Notes: a model not told the origin generated them from the sequence alone. DNA of 64,000 bases from Propioniciclava coleopterorum (GCF_011393335.1 NZ_CP049865.1:620001-684000), one strand, 5' to 3'. Positions 20,534 through 29,421 are shown, numbered from the stretch's first letter. Made by a program: numbers and translations.

Positions 20534-21241
20534 TCAGGCCTCGGCGCTGGCCGGCTTGGTGCGCCCGGCGTCGATCGAGACGCCCGGGCCCATCGTCGTC
20601 GACAGGGTGATCTTCTTCAGGTAGCGACCCTTCGCGGCCGACGGCTTCAGACGCAGGATCTCGTCCAGCGCGGCGAAGTAGTTCTGCGCCAGCTGGTCCT
20701 CGCTGAAGGACGCCTTGCCGATGATGAAGTGGAGGTTCGCGTGGCGATCGACGCGGAACTCGATCTTGCCACCCTTGATGTCGGTGACGGCCTTGGCGAC
20801 GTCCATGGTCACCGTGCCCGTCTTCGGGTTGGGCATGAGGCCACGCGGGCCGAGGACGCGGCCCAGGCGGCCGACCTTGCCCATCATGTCCGGGGTGGCG
20901 ACGACGGCGTCGAAGTCGAGGTAGCCGCCGGCGACCTTCTCGATGAGCTCGTCGGCACCGATCTCGTCCGCGCCCGCCTCCTCGGCGGCGGCGGCACGGT
21001 CACCGGTGGCGAAGACGAGGACCCTTGCCGTCTTGCCGGTGCCGTTGGGGAGATTCACGGTGCCACGAACCATCTGGTCGGCCTTGCGCGGGTCGACGCC
21101 GAGTCGCATGGCGACATCGATCGTCTCGTCGAACTTGGCCGTGGCCCCCTTCTTGGCCAGCGAGATGGCCTCTTCCGGGGAGTAGTTCTGCTCGGCGTCC
21201 GCCAGTGCTTCGGCGGCGCGGTAAGCCTTGCTGCGCTTCAT
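20534..21241 (-). CDS. rplA: 50S ribosomal protein L1
   Basis: 235 residues, normal length. L1 binds the mobile stalk of 23S rRNA and acts as a translational repressor of the rplKA mRNA in many bacteria. Family landmarks include [32 protein letters not shown], and the [20 protein letters not shown] loop near residues 125-145. GGAAGGA precedes the ATG at 21241. It lies 80 bp after rplK and ends at a strong hairpin. Confidence 0.98.
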   Translation of the reverse strand: MKRSKAYRAAEALADAEQNYSPEEAISLAKKGATAKFDETIDVAMRLGVDPRKADQMVRGTVNLPNGTGKTARVLVFATGDRAAAAEEAGADEIGADELIEKVAGGYLDFDAVVATPDMMGKVGRLGRVLGPRGLMPNPKTGTVTMDVAKAVTDIKGGKIEFRVDRHANLHFIIGKASFSEDQLAQNYFAALDEILRLKPSAAKGRYLKKITLSTTMGPGVSIDAGRTKPASAEA

Positions 21242-21321
21242 GTCTGGTTCCTTCCTCGGCCCGAGGGCCTACCAGGGTGTGGTGCGGGCCGCGCAGGCCC
21301 TGCCACGTGAAAAGGGGGCTG

Positions 21322-21753
21322 TCAGCCTTCGACGGTGACGCCCATGGAGCGAGCGGTGCCCTCGACGATCTTCATCGCCGCGTCGACATCGTTCGCGTTC
21401 AGGTCGGGGAGCTTGGTGGTGGCGATCTCACGCACCTGGTCGCGCGTGATCTTGCCGACCTTGTCGCTGTGCGGCTTCGCGGAGCCCGACTTCAGGCCGG
21501 CAGCCTTCTTGATCAGCTCGGCGGCAGGCGGCGTCTTCGTGATGAAGGTGAACGTGCGATCCTCGTAGATGGTGATCTCGACGGGGATGACGTTGCCGCG
21601 CATGGGTTCGGTCTGGGCGTTGTACGCCTTGCAGAACTCCATGATGTTGACGCCGTGCGGACCGAGGGCGGTACCGACCGGAGGTGCAGGGGTTGCCGCG
21701 CCCGCGTTCAAGGCAACCTTGACGAGCGCCGCTACCTTCTTCTTGGGAGGCAT
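21322..21753 (-). CDS. rplK: 50S ribosomal protein L11
   Basis: 143 residues. L11 forms the GTPase-associated centre with 23S rRNA and is the target site region of thiopeptides. The N-terminal Pro-rich segment [20 protein letters not shown] and the C-terminal rRNA-binding domain ([20 protein letters not shown]) are clear. AAGGA lies upstream of the ATG at 21753. It is 89 bp downstream of nusG. Confidence 0.98.
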   Translation of the reverse strand: MPPKKKVAALVKVALNAGAATPAPPVGTALGPHGVNIMEFCKAYNAQTEPMRGNVIPVEITIYEDRTFTFITKTPPAAELIKKAAGLKSGSAKPHSDKVGKITRDQVREIATTKLPDLNANDVDAAMKIVEGTARSMGVTVEG

Positions 21754-21842
21754 GTTGGGTCCTTGCTACTTAGTGGCACAACCGGGACGTCGTGCCGTGT
21801 TGATGGCGGCCCGCACACGAGCGGGCCACGCGAACTCGAGCC

Positions 21843-22652
21843 TCAGACGTCCTTTTGGACCTGAGAGAACGTGAGGTCCACGGGGGTTTCCCGCCCCAGG
21901 ATCTCGACCAGGGCCTTCAACCGCTGGTGGTTCGCGTTGATCTCGGTGATCGTGGCGTGGACGCCGGAGAACGGCCCCTGCACGACCATGACGGAGTCGC
22001 CCACCTTGAAGTCGGCGACCTCCACCTTGCGCTTCTTCGCCGCCACCGGGCCGGACGCCTCGGCGTTCGCCTTGGCCAGTGCGGCCGGGGCGAGCATCTT
22101 GACGACCTCGTCGATGGACAGCGGGACGGGCTGGCTCGCGTGCGCGACGAACCCGGTGACCGACGGCGTCTGCCGGACGGTCGACCAGGAGGCGTCGGTC
22201 AGGTCCATGCGGACCAGCACGTAGCCGGGGAGGACGGTCCGCGTCACGGTCTTGCGCGTGCCGTTGCGGATCTCGACGACGTCCTCGGTCGGGACGACCG
22301 ACTCGAAGATGTAGTCCTCCATGCCCAGGGTCTGGATGCGGGCGTCCAGGTTCTGCTTCACCCGGTTCTCCATGCCCGAGTACGTGTGGATCACGTACCA
22401 GTCGCCGAACTGCCCCGACAGCTTGCTGCGGAGCTCCTCGAGGACGGCCTCCTCGTCGGTGTCCGACGCGGCGGGCTCGTCGGCGTCCTCCTCGTCGTCG
22501 TCACCGAGGTTCAGGACGATGTCGTCCTCGTCGTCGGTGTCGTCGCCGAAGTCGAGGTTCAGCTCCACCTCGGGCTCGGAGGTCTCCTCGATCGGACCCA
22601 GGTCGATCTCGACCTCGTCCATCGAGATGTCGTTCTCAGGCGTGTCAGCCAT
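21843..22652 (-). CDS. nusG: Transcription termination/antitermination protein NusG
   Basis: 269 residues. NusG binds RNA polymerase and couples it to Rho or the ribosome. The first 80 residues are an acidic extension (runs such as DDTDDEDD and EEDADEP) typical of actinobacterial NusG. The NGN domain starts near residue 85 ([19 protein letters not shown]), and the C-terminal KOW domain ends it ([20 protein letters not shown]). It lies 26 bp after secE. An AGGTAGA site precedes the ATG at 22652. Confidence 0.97.
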   Translation of the reverse strand: MADTPENDISMDEVEIDLGPIEETSEPEVELNLDFGDDTDDEDDIVLNLGDDDEEDADEPAASDTDEEAVLEELRSKLSGQFGDWYVIHTYSGMENRVKQNLDARIQTLGMEDYIFESVVPTEDVVEIRNGTRKTVTRTVLPGYVLVRMDLTDASWSTVRQTPSVTGFVAHASQPVPLSIDEVVKMLAPAALAKANAEASGPVAAKKRKVEVADFKVGDSVMVVQGPFSGVHATITEINANHQRLKALVEILGRETPVDLTFSQVQKDV

Positions 22653-22678
22653 GGAAATCTTCTACCTTCCGTCTTCGA

Positions 22679-23173
22679 TCAGCCGAACAGCTTCAGCAGC
22701 AGCGCGCCGAGGCCCAGATCGAGGAGGCTGACGTAGGCGATGATGACCAGCACGAAGACCAGAACCGCCCAGAAGTAGGACGACACCTGCTGCCACGTCG
22801 GCCATACGACCTTCTTCAGCTCGTCGACCGACTGCTCGGCGAACTTGATGGGGCCGACGCGCCCGCTGTCCTGCGCGCGGCGGTCGGGCCGCTTCGCGGT
22901 CGCCTTGCCCTTGCTCGGAGTCTCGGTCACCGCGGTGCGGCGGACCGGCCGGGAGCTGCGCGCCTGCTGGGCCACCGACTCGGCGGCGACCAGCTGGTCG
23001 GCGTCCTCGATCGGACCCTCGTCGGGGGCCGGCTCCTCGATCAGTTCCTCGGCCTCGGTCTCCTCGGCGGAGACCTCGTAGGGCTCGGGTTCGTTCAGGT
23101 CGTCGGCGAGGAACTCGCCGGGAAGGTCATCGCGGGCGGGTTCGTCAGGGGTCGCGGAGGAACCGTCGAACAT
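22679..23173 (-). CDS. secE: Preprotein translocase subunit SecE
   Basis: 164 residues from ATG 23173, where AGGAG lies five bases upstream; an in-frame GTG at 23197 is an alternative. Only the last 60 residues are SecE proper: the amphipathic segment VDELKKVVWPTWQQV and a single membrane helix (FWAVLVFVLVIIAYVSLL). The long acidic N-terminal extension is unusual in length but not in kind for actinobacteria. SecE clamps SecY in the Sec translocon. It follows tRNA-Trp and precedes nusG, the conserved order. Confidence 0.95.
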   Translation of the reverse strand: MFDGSSATPDEPARDDLPGEFLADDLNEPEPYEVSAEETEAEELIEEPAPDEGPIEDADQLVAAESVAQQARSSRPVRRTAVTETPSKGKATAKRPDRRAQDSGRVGPIKFAEQSVDELKKVVWPTWQQVSSYFWAVLVFVLVIIAYVSLLDLGLGALLLKLFG

Positions 23174-23245
23174 GTCGCTCCTGGGTGCCACCTGCACGTC
23201 CTCACATCGCCGATCGATTCACCTTCCGGGCCACGACCGGCCCAG

Positions 23246-23318
<73 letters not shown>

Positions 23319-23481
23319 TTGGTTCTCACCAAGGTGGTGACACCCATGCTAGCGGCCAGCCGGAAGGCTCGCTGCAGCGCGGTGAGTGCTACCAAGACGT
23401 CGAGTGTACGGGTTTTCTAGCCGCGCGTCGAACCGGGGCTCTCCAGGCTCACGCCCACGAAGACCGGCTCCGGCACCAGCC

Positions 23482-24486
23482 TCACCCCCAGGCTTCCTCG
23501 ACGCCGTCGCGGATCTCCCGTGCCAGCGCGACGATGTCGGACGCCGACGCGCCGCCCCGGTTGGTCAGGGCCAGGACGTGCTTGGTGGACAGCGTGGCGG
23601 GCGGCGTCCCGTACCCCTTGGAGAAGCCGGCGTGATCGATCAGCCAGGCGGCGCTGCTCTTGACCAGGCCCTCGCCGGCCGGGAAGCGCGGCGCCTCCTC
23701 GGGCAGGCGGGCGGCGGCCTCGGCGTCCAGGATCGGGTTGGTGAAGAACGAGCCGGCGCTCCAGGTGTCGTGGTCGGCCGGGTCGAGCACCATGCCCTTG
23801 CCCCGGCGCAGGTCCAGCACCGTGTCGCGGACGTCGGCCAGCCCCGCCCGGACGCCGACCTCGACGCCCAGCCGGCGCGCCAGCTCGGCGTAGCGGACCT
23901 TCGCGCTGCGGGTGCCCTGGGTGAACTGGAAGGTCACGCCGAGCACGAGGTAGCGGTCGGGCTCGGCCTTGAACCGGCTCCATCGGTACCCGAAGCCGCA
24001 GTCGCCGTTGGCGAACACCCGGACGCGCCGCTCGCGGCGGTCCCAGGTGCGGACGTGCCACAGCGTCTGGGAGATGTCCTGGCCGTAGGCGCCGACGTTC
24101 TGGATCGGCGTGGAGCCGACCGCGCCGGGGATGCCGGCCAGCGCCTCGACGCCGACGAGTTCGTTCTCGACGGTCCAGTCGACGAAGTCCCCCCACGGCT
24201 CGCCCGCCGCCACCGTCACCATCACGCCGCCGCAGGAGGCGTCGGACAGGTCGCAGGACGAGCCCTCCGCCGTGACGCCGCGGGTCGCGACGTGCACGAC
24301 GGTGCCGTCGAAGCCGCCGTCGGCGACCAGCACGTTCGACCCGCCCGAGAGCACCAGGACGGGCTCGCCCGCGGCGTCCGCCTCGGAGACGGCGGCGATC
24401 AGGGCCTCGTCGGTGTCCGCCTCGACCCAGCGCCGGGCGGGCCCGCCGACCCGCAGCGTGGTGTGGTCGGCCAGCAGCTCAGTCAA
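23482..24486 (-). CDS. murB: UDP-N-acetylmuramate dehydrogenase
   Basis: 334 residues. MurB is the FAD enzyme that reduces UDP-GlcNAc-enolpyruvate with NADPH to UDP-MurNAc in peptidoglycan synthesis. FAD-site motifs are visible: TTLRVGGPARRW near residue 10, VLSGGSNVLVAD, and GIPGAVGSTPIQNVGAYGQ. The catalytic region has SAGSFFTNPI and KSSAAWLIDHAGFSKG. I chose the TTG at 24486 because GGAGG lies five bases upstream and it overlaps the preceding stop by eight bases, so it is coupled to the maoC-like gene; no ATG fits. Confidence 0.95.
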   Translation of the reverse strand: MTELLADHTTLRVGGPARRWVEADTDEALIAAVSEADAAGEPVLVLSGGSNVLVADGGFDGTVVHVATRGVTAEGSSCDLSDASCGGVMVTVAAGEPWGDFVDWTVENELVGVEALAGIPGAVGSTPIQNVGAYGQDISQTLWHVRTWDRRERRVRVFANGDCGFGYRWSRFKAEPDRYLVLGVTFQFTQGTRSAKVRYAELARRLGVEVGVRAGLADVRDTVLDLRRGKGMVLDPADHDTWSAGSFFTNPILDAEAAARLPEEAPRFPAGEGLVKSSAAWLIDHAGFSKGYGTPPATLSTKHVLALTNRGGASASDIVALAREIRDGVEEAWG

Positions 24487-24889
24487 CGCGCACCTCCGCC
24501 ACGGCGGAGCCCAGCACCCGGGTCTCTCCGAGCAGGGCCTCGAGCGCGACCGTGGCCACCCCATCGGCCACCTGAGTGACCTTGGCGGTCACGACCACCT
24601 CCGCGCCCGCGTCGTCGTCGGGCACCGGGACGGGCTTGGTGAACCGCACCGCGTAGCTCCGGACACGGCCGGGGTCGCCCACCCAGTCGGTCACGACGCG
24701 CAGCGCGCGTCCCATCGTGAGCATGCCGTGGGCGATGACGCTGCCCAGCCCCAGCTCGGCGGCCCGCCGGTCGGACCAGTGGATCGGGTTGAAGTCGCCC
24801 GAGGCGCCCGCGTACCGGACGAGGTCCTCGCGGGTGAAGGTGAGCGTCAGGGGGGCCAGTTCCTGGCCGACCTCGGCGTCGATGCTCAT
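24479..24889 (-). CDS. MaoC-family (R)-specific hydratase, HadB-like
   Basis: 136 residues with a single hot-dog fold. The hydratase motif GDFNPIHWSD near residue 35 contains the catalytic Asp and His. It overlaps the upstream HadA-like gene as ATGA and sits in the rpmG-had-tRNA-Trp-secE neighbourhood where mycobacteria carry hadABC for mycolic acid elongation. This organism need not make mycolates; the pair probably hydrates or dehydrates a 3-hydroxyacyl thioester in lipid metabolism. The substrate is not known. Confidence 0.85.
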   Translation of the reverse strand: MSIDAEVGQELAPLTLTFTREDLVRYAGASGDFNPIHWSDRRAAELGLGSVIAHGMLTMGRALRVVTDWVGDPGRVRSYAVRFTKPVPVPDDDAGAEVVVTAKVTQVADGVATVALEALLGETRVLGSAVAEVRVD

Positions 24890-25313
24890 GCGTCCTCCTT
24901 CGGCCAGGTGTGCAGCAGGGTCGAGGTGGCGGTCACGACGGGCTCCCCGCCGTGGTGTCCAGGGCGACCGAGACGGTGATGAACGCGGTGTTCGCCCTTG
25001 CGCGCACCTTGTCGATCGTGAGCGTCGCGATGACCTCGTCGCCGGCGCACAGCGGCCGGGTCCACGCGAAGCGCTGGTCGGCGTGGATGGTCCGGGCGAG
25101 CTGCAGGTCGAGCTCCGGGTCGGCGAACAGGCCTCCCCAGGCCTGGGCGGCCAGCACGGCGGCGAAGGTGGGCGGCGCCTGCGGGGCGTCCCCGGCGTAG
25201 GCCGGGTTGTCGTCGCCCAGGGCCGCGGCGAACTCCGCGATCTTCTCCCGGCTGACCCGGTAGGGCTGCGTGGCCGGGTAGCTCCGGCCCACGTGCGCGT
25301 CGGTGATCGGCAT
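24886..25313 (-). CDS. HadA-like FAS1-type dehydratase subunit (one apparent base deletion)
   Basis: About 142 residues after correction, a hot-dog fold partner of the adjoining HadB-like protein. It opens MPITDAHVGRSYP and has DDNPAY and the FAWTRPLCAGDEV segment. The frame breaks at 24945-24948: CCCC replaces an expected CCCCC, so TTAGEPVV becomes TTAGSPS-stop. The proper end is the TGA at 24886. The ATG at 25313 lies seven bases after a TAGCCT (-10) with no ribosome site, so the transcript is probably leaderless. It is divergent from the mshA-like gene. Confidence 0.85.
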
Positions 25314-25320
25314 GCGGCAC

Positions 25321-25342
25321 AGGCTACCGGTGCCGATAGGGT
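25321..25342. promoter_or_regulatory. Back-to-back leaderless promoters for hadA-like and mshA-like genes
   Basis: On the minus strand TAGCCT (25321-25326) ends seven bases before the hadA-like ATG. On the plus strand TAGGGT (25337-25342) ends seven bases before the mshA-like GTG. Neither gene has a Shine-Dalgarno site, so both messages likely begin at the start codon. The two -10 elements are only ten bases apart, so simultaneous use may interfere. Confidence 0.6.
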
Positions 25343-25349
25343 CGCGTCC

Positions 25350-26564
25350 GTGACGCTTCGGCTGCTGTTCGTGTCCATGCACACCTCCCCCGCTTCCGCC
25401 CCCGGTGCAGGCGACGCGGGCGGCATGAACGTGGTCGAACTGCACCAGGCGCGCGCGCTGGCCGACCTGGGCTACACCGTCGACATCGCGACCCGGCGGG
25501 CCGAGCCCGACGAACCCGACGTGACCGATCTGGGCGGCGGCGTCCGCCTGCTGCACGTGAACGCCGGCCCCACCTCCGACCTGGCCAAGAGCGCCATCGA
25601 CGAGCACATCGGGGAGTTCTCCGCCGGCCTGGCCGCGCTGGAGCCCTACGACCTGATCCAGTCCCACCACTGGATGAGCGGGGTCGCGGCGCTGCCCGTC
25701 GCCCGCGCCTGGGACGTGCCGCACGTGCAGAGCTACCACTCGGTCGCCGCGCACCCCGGCTCGCCGCTGTCGGCGGGCGAGCCGCCCGAGTCGGACGCCC
25801 GGGTCGCGGGCGAGGCGCTCATCGCCCGGGAGTCGGACGCCATCGTCGCGGTGAGCACCGCCGAGGCCCGCACGATCATCGAGCGCTGCGGCGCCGACCC
25901 GCGGCGCGTGACCGTCATCCCGCCCGGCGTGGACCTGGCGATGTTCCGGCCGGCCGCCCCGAGCGATCGGCGTCCGGCCTGCCCGTGGTGCGGCTCGGAG
26001 GCCGGTTACGTGCTGATGGCGGCCCGGCTGCAGCCCCTCAAGGGCGGCGACCTGGCGATCCGCGCGATGGCCGAACTCCCCGAGGCGGTCCGCCCGGACC
26101 TGATGATCGCTGGCGACGTGTCGGCCGACTTCGCCGACTACCGCGCCGAGGTCGAGAAGCTCATCGACCGGCTCGGGATGCGCAACCACGTCCACTTCGT
26201 GGGGGCGCAGTCGCGCTCCGACCTGGCGGCGCTGATGCGGCACAGCCAGGCGCTGCTCGTGCCGTCGCACTCGGAGACGTTCGGGCTGGTGGCGCTGGAG
26301 GGGGCCGCCAGCGGCGTGCCGGTGCTGGCGTCCTCGACGGGTGGCCTGCGCGAGGTGGTCGTGCACGAGGAGACCGGGTACCTGATGCACGACCGCGACC
26401 CGGCGGCCTGGGGCGCCCGGCTGGCGTCCCTGCTGCGCGACGAGCCGTTGCGGACCCGGATGGGCGTCATCGCGCGGGTGCACGCCCGCCGCTTCGACTG
26501 GCCCGACATCGGCGTCCGGCTGGCCGCGGCCTACGAGCGGATCGCCGCCGCGCACGGCTCCTGA
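25350..26564 (+). CDS. MshA-like GT4 glycosyltransferase
   Basis: 404 residues, GT-B fold. The N-terminus SMHTSP...PGAGDAGGMNVVEL is the signature of MshA, which joins UDP-GlcNAc to 1L-inositol-3-phosphate in the first step of mycothiol synthesis. The donor side has VGAQSRSDLAALMRHSQALLVPSHSETFGLVALEGAASG, with the EX7E-type pair. It is a little shorter than classic MshA (420-480). A CPWCG motif sits just before the AARLQPLKGGD segment where MshA normally has a plain linker. The leaderless GTG at 25350 is the start. Mycothiol function is likely but other GT4 acceptors are possible. Confidence 0.75.
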   Translation: MTLRLLFVSMHTSPASAPGAGDAGGMNVVELHQARALADLGYTVDIATRRAEPDEPDVTDLGGGVRLLHVNAGPTSDLAKSAIDEHIGEFSAGLAALEPYDLIQSHHWMSGVAALPVARAWDVPHVQSYHSVAAHPGSPLSAGEPPESDARVAGEALIARESDAIVAVSTAEARTIIERCGADPRRVTVIPPGVDLAMFRPAAPSDRRPACPWCGSEAGYVLMAARLQPLKGGDLAIRAMAELPEAVRPDLMIAGDVSADFADYRAEVEKLIDRLGMRNHVHFVGAQSRSDLAALMRHSQALLVPSHSETFGLVALEGAASGVPVLASSTGGLREVVVHEETGYLMHDRDPAAWGARLASLLRDEPLRTRMGVIARVHARRFDWPDIGVRLAAAYERIAAAHGS

Positions 26565-26635
26565 GCCACCGCCCCCACGGTGCCGTGGCTGCCCTGGCCT
26601 GCCGCGGCCCCGACGACGGCGTCCGGGCATGCGAA

Positions 26636-26663
26636 ACGGGCCGCCCCCAGGGGGACGGCCCGT
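26636..26663. terminator. Terminator between convergent mshA-like gene and rpmG
   Basis: ACGGGCCG...CGGCCCGT with a C/G-run upper stem (CCCCC/GGGG) forms a long GC hairpin between the two convergent genes. Confidence 0.65.
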
Positions 26664-26678
26664 GACGTGCGGCTCAGA

Positions 26679-26849
26679 TCAACGCGTCTCGCGGTGAGCG
26701 GTGTGCGTCTTGCAGTTGGGGCAGAACTTCTTCAGCTCAAGACGATCGGGGTCGTTGCGCTTGTTCTTCTTGGTGATGTAGTTCCGGTGCTTGCACTCGG
26801 TGCAGGCGAGGGTGATCTTCGGGCGGATGTCGCCAGACTTCTTGGCCAT
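26679..26849 (-). CDS. rpmG: 50S ribosomal protein L33
   Basis: 56 residues starting [20 protein letters not shown]. It keeps the zinc-binding form with two CxxC pairs (CTEC near residue 16 and CPNC near residue 43), which matters because many actinobacteria also carry a zinc-free copy expressed under zinc starvation. It lies in the conserved tRNA-Thr/tRNA-Met/rpmG/had order. Confidence 0.96.
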   Translation of the reverse strand: MAKKSGDIRPKITLACTECKHRNYITKKNKRNDPDRLELKKFCPNCKTHTAHRETR

Positions 26850-26890
26850 CTCAGCCACTCCATTCGTATATCCGTAGGTCGCCAGGTTGG

Positions 26891-26963
26891 TAGCGGGAAC
26901 GGGACTTGAACCCGTGACACAGCGATTATGAGCCGCTTGCTCTACCGTCTGAGCTATCCCGCC
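26891..26963 (-). tRNA. tRNA-Met (CAT), elongator
   Basis: 73 bases plus an encoded CCA (26888-26890). GGCGGGA pairs with TCCCGCT, and the anticodon loop CTCATAA carries CAT. The acceptor stem opens with a G-T pair. It lacks the three G-C pairs at the anticodon stem base that mark initiator tRNA, so it is the elongator form. Confidence 0.93.
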
Positions 26964-26992
26964 TCACGCCCCCGGCCGTGACCGGAGACCCG

Positions 26993-27065
26993 AGCCCCCA
27001 TGCGGAATCGAACCGCAGACCTTCTCCTTACCATGGAGACGCTCTGCCTACTGAGCTATAGGGGC
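26993..27065 (-). tRNA. tRNA-Thr (GGT)
   Basis: 73 bases. GCCCCTA pairs with TGGGGGC (one G-T), and the anticodon stem TCTCC/GGAGA encloses ATGGTAA with anticodon GGT. It lies 29 bp from tRNA-Met and is probably co-transcribed with it. The 3' CCA is not encoded. Confidence 0.95.
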
Positions 27066-27410
27066 AAGACCGCGGATCAACTTACCGCACACCGCACCAC
27101 AATCCCAAATCGCCTGGGCCTCGTCGGCGACCCGGTTGCCGAGCGCCCCGGCACCCGCGCCGGAGGGCCCCAGCCGCGCCGCCGCTGCGGCGGCGACCCT
27201 GGGTGCGGAAACCGGGCTGTGACGAGGGAAGACGCCCGGGCGGCGGTCAGCTCGCGGCGGGCGGCGCCGTGGACTCCCGCACCACCAGCGCGGCCGCCGG
27301 CTCGACGGGCCGGCCGGGTCGGCGGAGCCAGGCGGGCGCCCGCCGATCAGACCCCGGTGCCCCGCTCGGCCGGCCCCGCACCGCCGCAGACACGGGGTCG
27401 CCGACGGGCC
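27066..27410. other. Spacer with a possible gene remnant
   Basis: About 345 bases between tRNA-Thr and the epimerase gene. Apart from the LacI-like tail listed separately there is no gene; the sequence is GC-rich with short CGGC repeats. Confidence 0.4.
27247..27330 (-). pseudogene. Possible C-terminal remnant of a LacI-family regulator
   Basis: About 27 codons on the minus strand end in ALVVRESTAPPAAS-stop. LVVRESTAPP is the characteristic end of LacI-family repressors in actinobacteria. Nothing upstream in this frame looks like the sugar-binding or HTH domain, so if real it is only the tail left by a deletion. The match is short and could be chance. Confidence 0.35.
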
Positions 27411-28351
27411 TCAGGCCTGCCGGGCGCGCCACCAGGCGACGGTCGCCGCGGCGGCGTCCGGCAGCGGGGTGGGACGCAGCCCCAGGTCCCGCTGCGAGCG
27501 GGTCGAGTCCAGGACGAACGGCGCGGTGAACTGGTAGGCGGTCTCGGCCAGTTCGCGCATGCTCGGCATGACCAGCCCCAGCGCGGTGAGCAGCGCGGCG
27601 GGCGTCCCCACCACGCGCGGCACCTCGACGCCCGCGGCCCGCGCGAACAGCGCGGCGAGTTCGGCCTGCGTGACCGGCGGGGCGGTGGGCGCGTGCCAGA
27701 CCCGATCGCTCCCCTCCTGCGACGCCTCCGCGCGCAGGCGGTCGGCGACCGCCACCATGGCGGCCGCGAGATCGGGGACGTAGGTGAACGAGTGCGGCAG
27801 GTCCGGGCGCCCGATCACCTGGAGCGTGCGGCCGCCGAGGACCGCCGACAGCATGCGCTCGCCGCCGTGGGCCGACAGCACCCCGGGGCCGATGAAGTCG
27901 CCGGCCACCACGGACGCCGTCGCGGCCCGGTGCACGGCGCGTGCGGCCAGCAGCGCCGTCCGGACGCCGCGTTTGCCCCCGCGACGTCCCGGGGGCCGTC
28001 CTCGTCCATCACGAGGTCGGGGCGCGAGTAGGAGTAGAGGCTCTCGGGGAAGACGACCGGCGCCCCGGCGTCGGCGGCGGCGTCGAGGACCACCCGCTCG
28101 GCCGCCGGCAGGTCGCGGGCCCACACCTTGGCCGAGTACGCGGCGTGGGCGCAGTGGAAGACGGCGTCCGCGCCCGCGACTTGCTCGGCCACGGCGCCGG
28201 CGTCGCGGGCGTCCACCCGGTGTCGCTCGGTCCCCTCGGGGCCGGAGCCGGAGCGCGTCAGGACGCGGACCCGGGCGCCGCGGTCCCGCAGCAGCTCCGC
28301 GACGGTGGTGCCGACCGGGCCGGCCCCGGTGACGATGAACAGATCGGACAT
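27411..28351 (-). CDS. NAD(P)-dependent epimerase/dehydratase-like protein (one apparent base deletion)
   Basis: About 313 residues after correction. An atypical short-chain dehydrogenase with an N-terminal Rossmann motif GAGPVG near residue 9, a DAVFHCAHAAY strand end, and FPESLYSYSRP in the region where the catalytic Tyr lies. The frame breaks at 27976-27980 (CCCCC for an expected CCCCCC, AGGKRGVRT interrupted). GGAGG precedes the ATG at 28351. It is divergent from a TetR gene and flanked by two identical operators, so the TetR probably controls it. Its substrate is not known. Confidence 0.8.
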
Positions 28352-28386
28352 GAGTACCTCCGTGAGGGTGGAGCTCCCGACGGTTC

Positions 28387-28401
28387 GAGAGCACTGCTCT
28401 C
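28387..28401. promoter_or_regulatory. TetR operator O1
   Basis: GAGAGCACTGCTCTC, a palindrome with one odd central base. It lies just downstream of the -10 (CATGCT) of the epimerase promoter, so an occupied site would block that promoter. Confidence 0.65.
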
Positions 28402-28432
28402 CAAAGCATGGCCGACCCGGAGGCCCCGCGTC

Positions 28433-28449
28433 AAGAGCACTGCTCTCTT
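28433..28449. promoter_or_regulatory. TetR operator O2
   Basis: AAGAGCACTGCTCTCTT repeats the O1 core AGAGCACTGCTCT. It overlaps the -35 (TTGACG) of the epimerase promoter and ends just before the -35 (TTGACC) of the tetR promoter, so it can serve both directions. Confidence 0.65.
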
Positions 28450-28451
28450 TC

Positions 28452-28480
28452 TTGACCAGCGCTCTCGGATCGGGCAGGGT
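28452..28480 (+). promoter_or_regulatory. Leaderless tetR promoter
   Basis: TTGACC (28452-28457) and CAGGGT (28475-28480) with a 17-base spacer; the -10 ends six bases before the tetR ATG. No ribosome-binding site is present, so the message is probably leaderless. Confidence 0.6.
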
Positions 28481-28486
28481 CGCCCC

Positions 28487-29206
28487 ATGAGCGATACGCC
28501 GCGCCAACGCGCCCGGGCCCGCACCATGGACGACATCGTGCGGATCGGACGCGCGCACCTCGCCACCGAGGGCGCGGCGGCACTGTCGCTGCGCGCGGTG
28601 GCCCGCGACCTGGGGGTGGTGTCGTCGGCCGTCTACCGGTACGTCGCCAACCGCGACGAACTGCTGACCCTGCTCGTGGTGGACGCCTACACCGAACTCG
28701 CCGACGCCGTCGACGCCGCGGTCGCCGCCGCGGCATCCGAGGGCGACCTCGGCGCCCTGGCCGAGTTCGGGGTGCTGGCGCGCGCCGTGCGGGCGTGGGC
28801 GCTGGCCGAGCCTGCCCGCTACGCCCTGCTCTACGGCAGCCCCGTGCCGGGCTACCACGCGCCCGCGGAGCGCACCGCCGAGCCGGGGACGCGCGTCCTG
28901 CAACGCCTCGTCGCGATCCTCGGCACCGCACAGCCGCGCGGGGGCGACGGGGAGGATCCGGGGCACGCGGCGTCCGGCGTCCTGGCCGACGACCTCGCCT
29001 CGATCGGCCGGGCGGCCGGCGTGCCGCTGTCGCCCGCCGCCGCCGCGACCGGCGTGCTGGCCTGGAACGCGGTTCTGGGCGCGATCAGCGCCGAGGTGTT
29101 CGGCTGGTACGGCGACACGTTCGACGCGTCCGCGGCGGCGCTCTTCGAGCAGCAGCTCGCGCTGATCGCCGACCTGCTGCGTCGCGTCGGCGTGGCGGAG
29201 TCCTGA
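28487..29206 (+). CDS. TetR/AcrR family transcriptional regulator
   Basis: 239 residues. The N-terminal helix-turn-helix is clear (AALSLRAVARDLGVVSSAVYRYVANRDELL without gaps, residues about 28-57). The C-terminal ligand domain has FGWYGDTFD near its end, resembling the TetR_C_33/WHG-type domains. It is divergent from the epimerase gene, and two AGAGCACTGCTCT palindromes lie between them, so it most likely represses both itself and that gene. The ligand is unknown. Confidence 0.9.
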   Translation: MSDTPRQRARARTMDDIVRIGRAHLATEGAAALSLRAVARDLGVVSSAVYRYVANRDELLTLLVVDAYTELADAVDAAVAAAASEGDLGALAEFGVLARAVRAWALAEPARYALLYGSPVPGYHAPAERTAEPGTRVLQRLVAILGTAQPRGGDGEDPGHAASGVLADDLASIGRAAGVPLSPAAAATGVLAWNAVLGAISAEVFGWYGDTFDASAAALFEQQLALIADLLRRVGVAES

Positions 29207-29266
29207 ACACGGAACGAGCGGCCTCCGACGTGGCTTTCGCCTTGTCAGAGGCCGCTCGCTGCGGGG

Positions 29267-29348
29267 TGGCAGGTGTAGGATTCGAACCTACGTAGGCGTT
29301 GCCGACGGTTTTACAGACCGCTCCCTTTGGCCGCTCGGGCAACCTGCC
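29267..29348 (-). tRNA. tRNA-Tyr (GTA)
   Basis: 82 bases, with the long variable arm expected for tRNA-Tyr. GGCAGGT pairs with ACCTGCC and the anticodon loop CTGTAAA carries GTA. Transcribed opposite to its neighbours tetR and yajQ. The final A of CCA is not encoded. Confidence 0.95.
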
Positions 29349-29421
29349 ATGCTGATGTCTCAGCGGGAAAGTACTCTAGCAACTCATCGCCCGCGCGCCC
29401 AATCGAGAGAGGACAGCCCCG

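Noticed and set aside
27411-28351. Epimerase as a genuine pseudogene
   Set aside because: Only one base in a G/C run is missing; both halves are otherwise intact, with promoter, ribosome site and operators preserved.
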